A stretch of 64,000 bases of DNA from Pseudopedobacter beijingensis (GCF_042678145.1 NZ_JBHUDG010000050.1:162013-226012), one strand, 5' to 3'. Positions 43,579 to 54,049 are shown, counted from the stretch's first letter. The notes: generated by a model not told the origin, from the sequence alone. Numbers and translations: made by a program.

Positions 43579-45075
43579 TTACTTTTTCATAGAACCTGTT
43601 TCAGAAAATCTTATATGCCAGCTAAATGCTTCTTCTAATAAATGTGGAGTATGTCCTCCCCTTTCACAAGCTCTGTCAAAATACGATTGTAACTCATCTC
43701 TATAATCAGGATGGGCACAGTTATCTATAATGGCTTGTGCTCTTTCTCTTGGAGCCAAACCTCTTAAATCTGCAAGGCCAATATCTGTGACCAAAATATC
43801 AACATCATGCTCAGTATGATCTACATGCGAAATCATGGGTAAAACATGCGAGATGGCATTTTCCTTCGATGCTGCCTGAGTAACAAAAATACTGAGGTAA
43901 GCATTTCTGGCAAAATCACCCGAGCCACCTATCCCATTCATAATTTTGGTACCTGATATATGCGTTGAGTTCACATTGCCATAAATATCAAACTCTATAG
44001 CCGTATTAATGGCAATAACGCCCAACCTTCTTATCAGTCCGGGTGTATTGGATATATTTTGAGGACGCAGCACAAACTTTTCTCTATATTTCTGTAGGTT
44101 TCCAAACACCCGCTCATAACATGCTTCTGACACTGTGACTGATGATGCTGAAGCAAAACTTAGTTTACCCGAGTCTATCAGATCAAAAGTACTATCCTGT
44201 AAAACTTCTGAGAACATGGTCAGGTCGTAAAAATTACTATCCTTAAATCCCATCAGTACTGCGTTGGCAACTTTCCCTATTCCAGCCTGTATAGGAAGCA
44301 ACCTATCGCTTAAATGCCCCAAATGCACTTCGTTTTCAAAAAACTGGAGTATATGTCGGGCAATAGCAGTAGTTTTAGCATCGGGCTCTGCAATATCTGC
44401 CGGACTATCTTTTTTAGCTGTAAAAACTATTCCAATGACTTTATTGGGATCCAGCGGAATCGATCTTCTTCCTATTTTATTCCAGGGAGCCACTATGGGG
44501 ATTACATTTCTATGGGGGTAATTTTCTGCCTGATAGATATCATGTATCCCATAAACATCTTCGGAAACTGCCGTGTTTATTTCAATAATTACATGTTTGG
44601 CTAAGGCTGCAAATGTAACAGAATTGCCTACAGATGTTGTAGGTACAATACTGCCATCCCTATCTATAAATGCAGCTTCTATGATGGCAATATCTACCGG
44701 TGGTAAATTTTTATTATGTAACAACTCGGCACTTTCGCTTAAATGCTGGTCTATAAATAAAATCTCCCCTTTGTTTATTTTATCACGTAATGTTTTATCT
44801 ACCTGAAAAGGCATTCTTTTGCTTAATACTCCTGCTTCTGCTAATTTCCCATCAGTACCATGCCCTAATGAAGCTCCGGTCATTAGCGTTATTTTTATTT
44901 TCTCGTTTTTCGCTTTCTCTGCTAGTGCGGGTAACACGGCTTTACTATCGCCAGCTTTTGTAAAGCCGCTAGAACCTACGACCATACCGTCCTTGATCAA
45001 ATCAGCTGCTTTTTCTGCTGATATTACTTTATCTCTTAAACTTTCTAATCTTATTCTATCGTAACCTGTCGTCAT
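43579..45075 (-). CDS. Acetyl-CoA hydrolase/transferase family (succinate-CoA transferase type)
   Basis: 498 aa, class I CoA-transferase. N-terminal GSSGFTKAGDSKAVLPALAEKA, later SAELLHNKNLPPVDIAIIEAA and the C-terminal GIGGSGDFARNAYLS glycine loop, all typical of the SCACT/Ach1 group that moves CoA between acetate and succinate. The catalytic Glu is expected in the middle region (LSFASASSVTVSEACYERV). It probably supports acetate metabolism. Its own leader region shows no attenuator. Confidence 0.85.
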   Translation of the reverse strand: MTTGYDRIRLESLRDKVISAEKAADLIKDGMVVGSSGFTKAGDSKAVLPALAEKAKNEKIKITLMTGASLGHGTDGKLAEAGVLSKRMPFQVDKTLRDKINKGEILFIDQHLSESAELLHNKNLPPVDIAIIEAAFIDRDGSIVPTTSVGNSVTFAALAKHVIIEINTAVSEDVYGIHDIYQAENYPHRNVIPIVAPWNKIGRRSIPLDPNKVIGIVFTAKKDSPADIAEPDAKTTAIARHILQFFENEVHLGHLSDRLLPIQAGIGKVANAVLMGFKDSNFYDLTMFSEVLQDSTFDLIDSGKLSFASASSVTVSEACYERVFGNLQKYREKFVLRPQNISNTPGLIRRLGVIAINTAIEFDIYGNVNSTHISGTKIMNGIGGSGDFARNAYLSIFVTQAASKENAISHVLPMISHVDHTEHDVDILVTDIGLADLRGLAPRERAQAIIDNCAHPDYRDELQSYFDRACERGGHTPHLLEEAFSWHIRFSETGSMKK

Positions 45076-45338
45076 GCGCTCGTTTTATATATTAAAAATC
45101 CTGTCTAACATTTATAGATGCTCTCTTTAGTTAAACAGTTTTAGTACAATATCTATTATTTGTTTTGGTACAATTATAACCACAATAAAGCAAAAGGGTT
45201 CTAATAAAAGCTACTTAAACAAATGATTATAAACACAAATCTCCTAAAATCTGTCCGATATTTTCTTTGTTTCTGTGAATCTATAAGTTTTATTACGCTT
45301 TTTAGATAAAGCTATCAAAACGGGGTTGCCCTAAAATT

Positions 45339-45379
45339 AAAAAGGGATTATTAACTGTACAGCTAACAATCCCTTTTAA
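45339..45379. terminator. Terminator of the E2 gene within a 326-bp spacer
   Basis: AAAAGGGATT / AATCCCTTTT stem (45340-45349 with 45368-45377) with 18-nt loop, T-rich on both strands, 25 bp after the E2 stop. The remaining spacer (45076-45338) is A+T-rich and shows no gene; it must contain the CoA-transferase promoter. Confidence 0.78.
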
Positions 45380-45401
45380 TATGGTGTAAGGTATAATTTG
45401 A

Positions 45402-46733
45402 TTAAATTTCCCTATCTGTATCCCATTGTTCTAAGTAATCTGCAACCTTGCGTAAGAAAGAACCTCCCAAAGCCCCATCCACAATTCGATGGTCATAAGA
45501 GAGCGACAGATACATCATGTGACGAATAGCTATTACATCACCATATTCTGTTTCCATCACCGCAGGCTTTTTCTTTATAACACCAATTGCCAATATAGCT
45601 ACTTGTGGTTGATTAATAATGGGTGTACCCATGATATTACCAAACATACCAATATTGGTAATGGTAAATGTTCCACCTTGTATTTCATCCGGATTTAGCT
45701 TATTAGCTTTTGATCTTTTTGCCAGATCGTTAACGGATTTAGCCAAACCAACTAGATTCAACTGATCTGCATTTTTTATAACCGGTACAATGAGGTTTCC
45801 ATTTGGTAATGCAGAAGCCATACCTATATTAATATCTCTTTTCTTAATGATTTTATTATCGTCAAGAGAGATATTAATCATTGGAAAATCTTTAATAGCT
45901 TTTGTTACCGCTTCTACAAAGATTGGTGTAAATGTTATTTTCTCGTTTTCCCGCTTCTCAAAAGAACTTTTAACCTTATCTCTCCATTTCACCAAATTGG
46001 TAACGTCTGCCTCAACAAATGATGTTACATGTACTGCTACATTTTTACTGGACAACATGTGATCCGAAATTAACCTTCTCATCCTATCCATTTCCACTAT
46101 TTCGTCACTACCCGATACTTTCACAGGCGGTTGTTGTATTTGCGCAGATTGACTGACATGATTTTTAGGAGAGCCAACTTCTATCTGTTCTTTTTGGGGC
46201 AGCACTTCTTTATCTGCTTTTAACGAAGTTTTTTGTGCGTTTATATAATTTAAAAGATCGTCCTTAGTTAATCGTCCATCTGCACCGCTACCTTTTAAAG
46301 TATCTAATTCTTGTAAAGATATTCCCTCTTCATTGGCTATGCTCTTAACTAATGGCGAATAAAAACGAGTGGAATCATGATTAAGAACTGGCTTGTTTAC
46401 GGGTTCTTCTTTATTTTCTTCGGGTAAGTAAGGAATTTCTTCCGGCTTATCTTCCGGTTCTTCTATAATAGCAGTTTGTTCTTCCTGTTCCTCTTCTGTT
46501 TCGATAATAGCAAGGACTTCTCCTATCTGCACTACATCGTTTACATTAAATAATGTTTCTAATATTTTTCCTTTTACTGGAGAAGGAACGTCTGAATCTA
46601 CTTTATCTGTAGCTACTTCTAATATTGAGTCATCTACTTCTACGGTATCTCCGGGTTTCTTTAGCCAATTGATAATAGTTGCCTCTGCAACACTTTCCCC
46701 CATTTTCGGCAATATTAATTTATACTGAGCCAT
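45402..46733 (-). CDS. 2-oxoacid dehydrogenase complex E2 (dihydrolipoyl acyltransferase)
   Basis: 443 aa with the full E2 plan: one N-terminal lipoyl domain with the lipoylated Lys in EVATDKVDSDVPS (K44), a Pro/Glu-rich linker (EEPEDKPEEIPYLPEENKEEP), a peripheral subunit-binding domain (FYSPLVKSIANEEGISLQEL, then SGADGRLTKDDLL), another linker, and the catalytic acyltransferase domain ending YDHRIVDGALGG. Such E2 proteins serve branched-chain 2-oxoacid or pyruvate complexes; the single lipoyl domain favours the branched-chain type, but specificity is uncertain. The E1/E3 genes are not in view. Confidence 0.87.
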   Translation of the reverse strand: MAQYKLILPKMGESVAEATIINWLKKPGDTVEVDDSILEVATDKVDSDVPSPVKGKILETLFNVNDVVQIGEVLAIIETEEEQEEQTAIIEEPEDKPEEIPYLPEENKEEPVNKPVLNHDSTRFYSPLVKSIANEEGISLQELDTLKGSGADGRLTKDDLLNYINAQKTSLKADKEVLPQKEQIEVGSPKNHVSQSAQIQQPPVKVSGSDEIVEMDRMRRLISDHMLSSKNVAVHVTSFVEADVTNLVKWRDKVKSSFEKRENEKITFTPIFVEAVTKAIKDFPMINISLDDNKIIKKRDINIGMASALPNGNLIVPVIKNADQLNLVGLAKSVNDLAKRSKANKLNPDEIQGGTFTITNIGMFGNIMGTPIINQPQVAILAIGVIKKKPAVMETEYGDVIAIRHMMYLSLSYDHRIVDGALGGSFLRKVADYLEQWDTDREI

Positions 46734-46774
46734 ACAGATTTTCTATCGATTTATAACAAAAATAACAATATTGA

Positions 46775-48031
46775 TTAATAAACTTTGTTCTTCTTCAATA
46801 ATGTTAGTAACATGTGCAGGCTTTTTATTGCACTGCTTTCGATTATTTGGAGTCTTTTATTATTAAATAAAAACTTTTGTACAACAGTTTCATGCTTATT
46901 TGCCACTGCTATACAAACAGTTCCAACTGGTTTCTCTATGCTCCCACCATCAGGACCAGCTATTCCGGTAATGGCTATAGCATAATCACTTCCAAAGTTT
47001 TTTATTGCTCCTTCTACCATTTCTTTGGCTGTTTCTTCACTTACAGCGCCAAACTGGTTTAATGTTGCTTCCTTTACTCCAAGAATTTGCTTTTTTAGTT
47101 GGTTAGAGTATACAATTCCTCCGCCTAAAAATGCGGCAGATGAACCCGCATGTTGTGTAAAAAGATGCGAAAGATACCCTCCAGTACAGCTTTCTGCTAA
47201 TGACAAAGTTAAACCATGTTTTTGCAACAAGTCTAACATTGCTTTTTCTATATCAACATCTTTATTGCCTGCCCAATATTCCGGTATTTCTTCTTCTATA
47301 CGTTTAGCAAAATGCTCTACTTCGGCAATAATCTGTTCAGTAGTATCTTTAGTACAACTTAATCTTAATTTCACCAATCCCAGCTTCGGCAGATAGGCCA
47401 GCTTAATATAAGAGGGTAATTCGTTTTCTATATAAGATATCCTGTCTGCTAAAAAAGATTCTCCTATACCTACTGTCAGAATTGTACGATGATATATCGA
47501 TACCAGCTCGTATCTTTTCCTGATTTCAGGTAATACTTTAGAAAGCATCAGGTTCTTCATTTCGAAGGGTACACCAGGCATAGACACAAAAATTTTATGG
47601 CCTTGCTCAAAAAGCATACATGGTGCTGTACCTACTTCATTTAGCAGAACCTCACAATTATCCGGAACTTCTGCCTGGGCTGCATTCAAAGGCGTTAATG
47701 GTAATCCTCTCTTTTTAAAGAAATCTTCTATAACAACCAAACTATCCTGATGAACAACCATTCCCTTACTTCCAAAATACTGTGCCATTGTTTTCTTGGT
47801 CACATCGTCTTTGGTTGGGCCCAATCCGCCAGTAATCAGAATAATATCTGCCCTTTGTTCTGCTTCTTTTAATGCAGCTAAAATATGTCCAACCTCATCA
47901 GAGATAGACGTTATCTGATGAACATTAACTCCTATTTTATTTAGCTCTACAGCCATCCAGGCAGAATTGGTGTCTACAATTTGCCCTATAAGGATTTCAT
48001 CTCCTATTGTAATAATTTCTGCGTTAATCAT
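46775..48031 (-). CDS. cinA: CinA-family protein (nicotinamide-nucleotide amidase)
   Basis: 418 aa. N-terminal MoaB/CinA-like domain (ITIGDEILIGQIVDTNSAWM; ITGGLGPTKDD) and C-terminal PncC domain (LAESCTGGYLSHLF; GGIVYSNQLKKQIL; ITGIAGPDGG). It recycles NMN formed by DNA ligase, and older names call it competence/damage-inducible. Full length. It is 1 bp from the LptD-like gene stop and 41 bp from the E2 start, suggesting an operon. Confidence 0.92.
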   Translation of the reverse strand: MINAEIITIGDEILIGQIVDTNSAWMAVELNKIGVNVHQITSISDEVGHILAALKEAEQRADIILITGGLGPTKDDVTKKTMAQYFGSKGMVVHQDSLVVIEDFFKKRGLPLTPLNAAQAEVPDNCEVLLNEVGTAPCMLFEQGHKIFVSMPGVPFEMKNLMLSKVLPEIRKRYELVSIYHRTILTVGIGESFLADRISYIENELPSYIKLAYLPKLGLVKLRLSCTKDTTEQIIAEVEHFAKRIEEEIPEYWAGNKDVDIEKAMLDLLQKHGLTLSLAESCTGGYLSHLFTQHAGSSAAFLGGGIVYSNQLKKQILGVKEATLNQFGAVSEETAKEMVEGAIKNFGSDYAIAITGIAGPDGGSIEKPVGTVCIAVANKHETVVQKFLFNNKRLQIIESSAIKSLHMLLTLLKKNKVY

Positions 48032-48032
48032 A

Positions 48033-50714
48033 TTAGTAGAATGATTGGTATCCGCTTCTTTTACTCAATTTTAAATCTTGCAGAATACTTGATTTCACTC
48101 TTAAATTTATACCGTAGTATTTATAAGATCCAAATGGACTCCAGTTAATAGATAAATCCCAGCAATGCAAGTCTCTGTATATTGAAAATGAAGTGGCACT
48201 GATTTGTTTTCTTTCAAAATCGTATCCTGAGGTAAACTGAACCTTCCACTTAGGTGTAAGACTAAAATCTCCGTTCGCACTTAAAGTCTGAGAGATAGTA
48301 TTACGGACTACGGTATTTGAGTAAGTAAAGTTATAGTAGAAACTAAAATTCCATGGTATGGTAAAGTCTACAAAAGAGTTGGCGTCTCTGCTTATCTGTT
48401 GAATTTGCGCCAGTTCAGAGGCATCCAGTCTTTCAAATAAATTATTATTACCTCCTGGATTAGGAGGGTTATTATTTTTGTTATTCTTACCTACAGTACT
48501 TGAATTAAGACTATAATCAAATGAAAAGTTAAAACTAGCCAAACGTGGTAATTTACCGCTCTCCCATTGATATTTATCAATTTTACGAGCTTCAACAACC
48601 CCATTCCTTATACGTTTTTCGTAAACATAAGGGTCTAAAGTTCCTCCAAAATTAACTCCCAGTTTTTCAGTAAAGAAAGTTCTTCCACTAAAATTAAGCA
48701 AAGAGAGCTTAAAACTATCCGCTACAAAATTATATGAACCATTTAAAGATAAACCTTGCAAGATGGGTATCTTCTTAACACCATTTCCCGTAGTATCTTT
48801 GGAACTCCTCACCTTCATTTCTATATTGTTATCCAATCCGAAATTAATAGCTGCCGATCGGCCACCCGAAGGTCCACCATACATACTTTGTTCAAAGATT
48901 GAATATTTACGGATATCCCCTGCTTCGTTAACAACCATTTCTTCGTAATATCCGTATTTTGGCTTGCTAAAATCAGGACGGTAAGAGAAACCTATATTGG
49001 GAGTAAGCACATGACGTACCGCCATTACTTTCCCTTTTTTAAAGTTTACCATACCATATATCTTGGTTGATAAAGATCCACCCACAGAATATTCTCCAGC
49101 TCTTCTAAACCCTTGTACCGTATCTATAGATGTTGAATCTTTGGTTCCGGTTGGAGTTGGTGCCAATGCATATCTCTTTCTGATAGTTTGGAAATACCAG
49201 TTTTCTGTATAGTTTATGCTTTGACTAAACTGAAAATACTTCATCACCTTTGACGACAATGAAATGGGGATATTATGTTTTATACCACTCTGTATTTTGT
49301 TCATGGTCTCTTTTTTGAACAACATAGAGTCGGTTGTATTAATCCTGTTATCAGCCATTAAGCTATAACCTACTGCTATTCGCTGATACCATTTTTGCTC
49401 GCCCACCCTGTCTTTTTTATCGAATGGGTTTAACGTAGACATCCCAAAACTTAAACTCGGAAAACCAAGATTAACTGTTCTTCTGGAAAGATCCTGATTA
49501 TGGGTTAAACCTGCACTTAAATTAAACGGCGAATTAGCCCAGGTTTTACTGTAGGATATACTGGAGTTAAGGTTATTCTGGCTAATCTGATTAAAATCGT
49601 AAAGTCCGTTACCGTTATTCTTATAATAACTGGAGGTTCCGGCATTTACCGATGCACTAAACACAGTTCCCGGACGGGCATTAGGATTTTGGGAATGCGA
49701 CCATCTTAAATTAAAATCTCTTTGCGGATGCTCATATTCCGGCGTTCCTTCTACACCATATTTTCTGGAAGCAAATGAAAAAGATAAATTACCTGTGTAT
49801 TTATATCTTTTCATGTAACGACTGGCTACATCTGCCTGATAAGAACCTTTAGAGTAAATACCACCTCTTAAAGTCATATCCCAATAATCGCTTAAACCTA
49901 AATAATAACCAAAATCTCTCAAATAAAATCCCAACGTAGCATCCTCTCCAAATTGTGGAAACAATATACCAGATGCTCTTTTATTAGGTTTGGGGAAGAA
50001 ACCAAAAGGTAATACTATAGGCAAAGGCACATCTTCTATTACTATATATGCCGGCCCTGTAATAATTCTTTTTTCTTCGGCAATACCTTTAGTGATGACA
50101 ATTCCAAAATGTTGATGCGGATAAGGATTACTACAGGTAGAATAAACCACTCCTTTCATGTGCATCTCGTTATCTTCCTGTTTTTTAATTTTCCCTCCGG
50201 TAATATAACCTCCCTCCTGTTCAGTATAAACCTGATAGATTTTTCCTTTAGAAGTCTTAAAATTATAATAAACCGAATCTGCTGTTAATGCTCCCTGAGA
50301 TGGATCTTTGAAAATAACCGGACCAGAAAACATACCTAAAGAATCTCTTGTTCCTTTTGCAAAAATGGTTTTATCATTAAAGTTTACCCGAATATAATTT
50401 GCATCAATGGTTTTATCGCCGTAAACCACTCTTGCTTTTCCATAGTAATGCCCTATATTCCTTTTATTATCTATAAAGCTGGAATCTTCGGCTGTAGCAA
50501 CAATCTTATCTGTGATTTCAGACTTGTTGGGCTTTTTCTGTGTAGTGTCCTTTTTTATTAATTGGGTACTATCTATAGCCAAAGAATCGGATGATACGAT
50601 TGGATTTCTTACTTTTGCGATTGAATCTGATTTTTGAGCCATCACAGCGGCATATTGTATACAAATTTGTACAATTGACAAAATACAGATAAAAAATATA
50701 TTAGAAGCTCTCAA
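48033..50714 (-). CDS. LptD/OstA-like outer-membrane LPS-assembly protein
   Basis: 893 aa, TTG start at 50714 (no in-frame ATG before the signal sequence ends). Signal peptide near ICIQYAAVMAQ, then an OstA-like N-terminal domain (IGHYYGKARVVYGDKTIDAN; NFKTSKGKIYQVYTEQEGGY) and a long beta-barrel rich in aromatic strands, ending LRVKSSILQDLKLSKRSGYQSFY with a C-terminal aromatic residue. It inserts LPS in the outer leaflet. Divergent from the amidase gene, whose start is only a few tens of bases away. Confidence 0.87.
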   Translation of the reverse strand: MRASNIFFICILSIVQICIQYAAVMAQKSDSIAKVRNPIVSSDSLAIDSTQLIKKDTTQKKPNKSEITDKIVATAEDSSFIDNKRNIGHYYGKARVVYGDKTIDANYIRVNFNDKTIFAKGTRDSLGMFSGPVIFKDPSQGALTADSVYYNFKTSKGKIYQVYTEQEGGYITGGKIKKQEDNEMHMKGVVYSTCSNPYPHQHFGIVITKGIAEEKRIITGPAYIVIEDVPLPIVLPFGFFPKPNKRASGILFPQFGEDATLGFYLRDFGYYLGLSDYWDMTLRGGIYSKGSYQADVASRYMKRYKYTGNLSFSFASRKYGVEGTPEYEHPQRDFNLRWSHSQNPNARPGTVFSASVNAGTSSYYKNNGNGLYDFNQISQNNLNSSISYSKTWANSPFNLSAGLTHNQDLSRRTVNLGFPSLSFGMSTLNPFDKKDRVGEQKWYQRIAVGYSLMADNRINTTDSMLFKKETMNKIQSGIKHNIPISLSSKVMKYFQFSQSINYTENWYFQTIRKRYALAPTPTGTKDSTSIDTVQGFRRAGEYSVGGSLSTKIYGMVNFKKGKVMAVRHVLTPNIGFSYRPDFSKPKYGYYEEMVVNEAGDIRKYSIFEQSMYGGPSGGRSAAINFGLDNNIEMKVRSSKDTTGNGVKKIPILQGLSLNGSYNFVADSFKLSLLNFSGRTFFTEKLGVNFGGTLDPYVYEKRIRNGVVEARKIDKYQWESGKLPRLASFNFSFDYSLNSSTVGKNNKNNNPPNPGGNNNLFERLDASELAQIQQISRDANSFVDFTIPWNFSFYYNFTYSNTVVRNTISQTLSANGDFSLTPKWKVQFTSGYDFERKQISATSFSIYRDLHCWDLSINWSPFGSYKYYGINLRVKSSILQDLKLSKRSGYQSFY

Positions 50715-50770
50715 AATTCAATATGAATATTATTTTTGTAAGCAAGGTTAACAAAAAACGTCCAAAATTA

Positions 50771-51637
50771 ATGAAAATTACAACAAGGTTTATCAGCTGT
50801 TTAATTATTTCCTTTAGTTTAGTACTTATTTGTCAAGAATCCCTCCTGGCCAGCGATATTCTTAAATCAGAAAAGAGTAAGGTAAAGCTAATTGTTATTG
50901 ACCCTGGACATGGTGGTGAAGATGGTGCGACAAGAGGTGCATTTTCCAAAGAAAAAGATGTGGCTTTACAAGTTGCATTAAAATTAGGAAAAGCTATAGA
51001 GGCAAAACTACCCGATGTAAAAGTAATTTATACCAGAAAAACTGATGTCTTTGTAAAATTATACGATCGTATCGGAATTGCCAATCAGGAAAAAGCAGAT
51101 CTTTTTATTTCTATCCATTGTAACTCCATGCCTTTAATTAAACAAAAATATGTGGTAAGATATTCTAAAGGCAAACCTATTTATGGTTATAGAAGTATTC
51201 CCAACCCCGGTCCAACCGGAACCGAAACACTGATATCTGGTTTCGGTAGATTAGCTCAACAAGATGCAGCCATAAGGGAAAATGCTTCTATTTTATTGGA
51301 ACAAAACTATAAAGACAATTACGAAGGATTTGACCCTAATGATCCTGAAAGCTATATTATCTTTTCTTTAATGAAAAATGCCTACAGAGAACAAAGTATC
51401 AAACTGGCATCATTAATGCAAGATGAATACACAAAATCGGGACGAATTAACAGAGGTGTTAAAGAACAAAGTTTAGCCGTTTTGGCAAAAGCCGGAATGC
51501 CCGCAGTATTGACTGAAATTGGTTTTATCAGCAATCCGGAAGAAGAAAAATACATTAACTCTGATGCCGGACAAGCTGAAATTGTTCAAAATATTTTAAA
51601 CGCGATTATTACTTATAAAAAACAAATTGAATCTTAG
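50771..51637 (+). CDS. N-acetylmuramoyl-L-alanine amidase (AmiA/C type)
   Basis: 288 aa from the ATG at 50771, which gives a proper signal sequence (FISCLIISFSLVLICQ); an ATG at 50723 is possible. The Amidase_3 zinc site is visible: first His in VIDPGHGGEDGATRG, Glu in FSKEKDVALQVA, the second His in FISIHCNS, and the catalytic Glu in VLTEIGFISNPEEE. It splits peptidoglycan cross-bridges from glycan at cell division. It is followed by an MCE gene 61 bp on. Confidence 0.92.
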   Translation: MKITTRFISCLIISFSLVLICQESLLASDILKSEKSKVKLIVIDPGHGGEDGATRGAFSKEKDVALQVALKLGKAIEAKLPDVKVIYTRKTDVFVKLYDRIGIANQEKADLFISIHCNSMPLIKQKYVVRYSKGKPIYGYRSIPNPGPTGTETLISGFGRLAQQDAAIRENASILLEQNYKDNYEGFDPNDPESYIIFSLMKNAYREQSIKLASLMQDEYTKSGRINRGVKEQSLAVLAKAGMPAVLTEIGFISNPEEEKYINSDAGQAEIVQNILNAIITYKKQIES

Positions 51638-51698
51638 AGCGTATCTGATACTTAAGTGCTATACTCTCTATAGATTTTGGACTTTAACTTAAAAGGAT

Positions 51699-52643
51699 TT
51701 GAAAATTTCTAACGAAACTAAAGTAGGTATTCTGGCTTCATTTGCCATTGCCATATTTATTGTCGGTTATAATTTCCTTAAAGGGAACGACATCTTTACC
51801 AATGAAAATGACTATTATGCAATTTACGATAAAGTAGACGGTCTGGCTGTCTCTAAACCTGTTTTGGTAAATGGTTATCAAATTGGACGTGTTGCAGCAC
51901 TAACTTTGCAACCAAACGGTAAAATACTGGCCAACTTTAAAATAAATCCAAAGTACGAAATCCCTAAAAACACCATTGCCAGACTTGAAAGTACAGATTT
52001 ATTAGGTAGTAAAGCCGTTATTTTTGATCTGGGCTCAAGTACTTCTTTTGCATCAGATGGCGACACATTAAATGCTAATATTCAGGTTGGTATTTTAGAT
52101 CAGATGGAACCTGTTCAAAAAAAGGCTCAAATGCTGATTTCAAGAATGGATTCTATTCTTTATACGGTGAACCAGATATTGAATCCTAACTTCCAAAAAA
52201 ATGTTGACAGAAGCTTTAATAGCATTGCAGGTACATTGCAAACTTTAGAATCTACTTCTAAAACTTTAGATGGAATGGTTTCTGTACAAACCAAAAGAAT
52301 TGACAATATTTTATCGAATGCCGAATCTATTTCTGAGAACCTAAAAAATAACAACGCTCAAATTACGGGCATTCTGTCAAATCTGAATCAGGTTTCTGAT
52401 GAAGTAGCCAAATCTAATTTCAAAGAAACTATCAAAAATGCTAATCAGGCAATTTTAGAATTGCAAACCGCTATTGCTAAAACTCATCAGGGGAATGGCT
52501 CTTTGGCTTTATTATTAAATGATGATAAGCTTTACAATAACCTTAATAATGCTTCTAAAAATCTGGACAATCTGATGATAGACTTAAAAGCTAATCCAAA
52601 AAGGTATGTAAGCTTCTCTGTATTTGGTAACAAAAAAGATTAA
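51699..52643 (+). CDS. MlaD/MCE-family lipid-transport protein
   Basis: 314 aa, TTG start with AAAGGA just upstream. One N-terminal membrane helix (VGILASFAIAIFIVGYNFL) and an MCE domain (YDKVDGLAVSKPVLVNGYQIGRV; STDLLGSKAVIFDLG), then a helical coiled-coil tail. Substrate-binding part of an ABC-type phospholipid shuttle; partner permease and ATPase are not in the window. Confidence 0.87.
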   Translation: MKISNETKVGILASFAIAIFIVGYNFLKGNDIFTNENDYYAIYDKVDGLAVSKPVLVNGYQIGRVAALTLQPNGKILANFKINPKYEIPKNTIARLESTDLLGSKAVIFDLGSSTSFASDGDTLNANIQVGILDQMEPVQKKAQMLISRMDSILYTVNQILNPNFQKNVDRSFNSIAGTLQTLESTSKTLDGMVSVQTKRIDNILSNAESISENLKNNNAQITGILSNLNQVSDEVAKSNFKETIKNANQAILELQTAIAKTHQGNGSLALLLNDDKLYNNLNNASKNLDNLMIDLKANPKRYVSFSVFGNKKD

Positions 52644-52655
52644 AGCAATTTTATT

Positions 52656-52727
52656 AAAATCAAAGTATTAAGAAAACCGTTAACATTTTAGCTGATTGAC
52701 GACTAAATACCTTTATACTTTGATTTT
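52656..52727. terminator. Bidirectional terminator between mlaD-like gene and RNase Z
   Basis: AAAATCAAAGTAT / ATACTTTGATTTT (52656-52668 with 52715-52727), 13-bp perfect inverted repeat with T-runs on both outer sides and a 46-nt loop, between two convergent genes. Confidence 0.72.
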
Positions 52728-52749
52728 TTCCAGTAAGACGAGAATAGTA

Positions 52750-53661
52750 TTATATGGTAAAAGTTTCTCCCTGCTCTGCTATAAACGTATCCTCAAATAC
52801 GGTTTTGGCTTCCAGCAACAGTGGAGATAGGTCTTTATATCTGGCTGAAAAATGTCCTATCAATAACTTTTCTGCATTTATTTCTTTTGCTATCTGCGCT
52901 GCCTCTATAGCAGTGGTATGATGTGTTTCCTTAGCTCTGTCAATCATATCATGCATAAAGGTAGTTTCATGATACAGAGTATTCACATCCGTTAAGCGCG
53001 AAATATAGGCCTTATCATACATCGTATCTGAACAATAAGCGTAAGATTTTGGTGTTTCTGATTCTTCGGTAAGATCCAATGCTTTAAAAACCTTCCCTCT
53101 GCTATCAGTACAATCTATACCTCGCTTTAATAAAGGAAAATACTCTGGTGGTATTTGTAATTCATCCACTCTATCTTTCAGTATTTTACGTTGTCTTTTC
53201 TTTTCCCTGAAAATAAACCCCGTACAGGGTATCCTATGGTTTAAAGGAATAGTTTCAACAGTATAATCTCTGGTTTCTAGAATTAATCCTGTATTTTCAG
53301 GATCCAGAGGAAAGAAATCTATCTTGAATGACAAATGGGTATCTGATGACTGAAGCTGAAGATGGATAATGTCCATCAATTTTTTAGGACCAAACAGTTT
53401 CAGATCTCTTTTACGACCATTAAGGCTCATAGATGATATTAAACCAATAAGCCCAAAGAAATGATCGCCATGTAAATGGCTGATAAAAATGTGGTGTATT
53501 TTATTATAACGGATTCCGTAGCGGAGAAGCTGCTGTTGTGTCCCTTCTCCACAATCAATCATCAACAAATGCTCATTGATGTTTAACACTTGCGAAGTTG
53601 GGTTTCTATTGAACATAGGTGTGGCAGAACTATTACCTAAAATCGTAACCTCAAACTTCAT
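52750..53661 (-). CDS. rnz: Ribonuclease Z
   Basis: 303 aa metallo-beta-lactamase fold. The zinc motif HLHGDHFFG is at residues 62-70, with LGNSSATPMFNRNPTSQVL at the N-terminus and late His residues in YHETTFMHDMIDRAKETHHTTA and IGHFSARYKD. It removes the tRNA 3' trailer, relevant as Bacteroidota tRNA genes seldom encode CCA. 10 bp after the STAS gene stop on the same strand, so probably one operon. Confidence 0.93.
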   Translation of the reverse strand: MKFEVTILGNSSATPMFNRNPTSQVLNINEHLLMIDCGEGTQQQLLRYGIRYNKIHHIFISHLHGDHFFGLIGLISSMSLNGRKRDLKLFGPKKLMDIIHLQLQSSDTHLSFKIDFFPLDPENTGLILETRDYTVETIPLNHRIPCTGFIFREKKRQRKILKDRVDELQIPPEYFPLLKRGIDCTDSRGKVFKALDLTEESETPKSYAYCSDTMYDKAYISRLTDVNTLYHETTFMHDMIDRAKETHHTTAIEAAQIAKEINAEKLLIGHFSARYKDLSPLLLEAKTVFEDTFIAEQGETFTI

Positions 53662-53671
53662 CTACTGTTTT

Positions 53672-54049
53672 TTATTTTAATTCTCTATTGAGTTCTTTCT
53701 CTATTTCTTCCATAAAGATAAGATCTATAGCCTCCTCTACTTTAGGTACTACAGTAATAATATTATCTAACTGCGAAATATTCAACAGCCTGGAAACGGC
53801 CTCGTTCAGTCCGGTAATAACAAAAAGACCTTCTGAATTTTTACATAGCCTATGTCCCACCAGTAAACTACTTAAACCCGATGAATCGGCGTATTTAACC
53901 TCAGACATATCGATAATAATATTTCTCTGTCCTTCCGTATTCGTTAAAATCAACTCCGATTTTAACTGCGGAGACACCAAAGTATTTAACTTTTGTTCAT
54001 CCAGCTTGATAAGGACATATTTCTCATGCTTGTCGACAGAAAACTTCAT
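53672..54049 (-). CDS. STAS-domain anti-sigma factor antagonist
   Basis: 125 aa, STAS fold. The phosphorylatable Ser sits in MSEVKYADSSGLSSLLVGHRL (D-S-S-G-L-S-S-L), typical of SpoIIAA-type antagonists. The C-terminal tail is acidic. The partner anti-sigma kinase is not in view. Upstream of and close to rnz. Confidence 0.88.
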   Translation of the reverse strand: MKFSVDKHEKYVLIKLDEQKLNTLVSPQLKSELILTNTEGQRNIIIDMSEVKYADSSGLSSLLVGHRLCKNSEGLFVITGLNEAVSRLLNISQLDNIITVVPKVEEAIDLIFMEEIEKELNRELK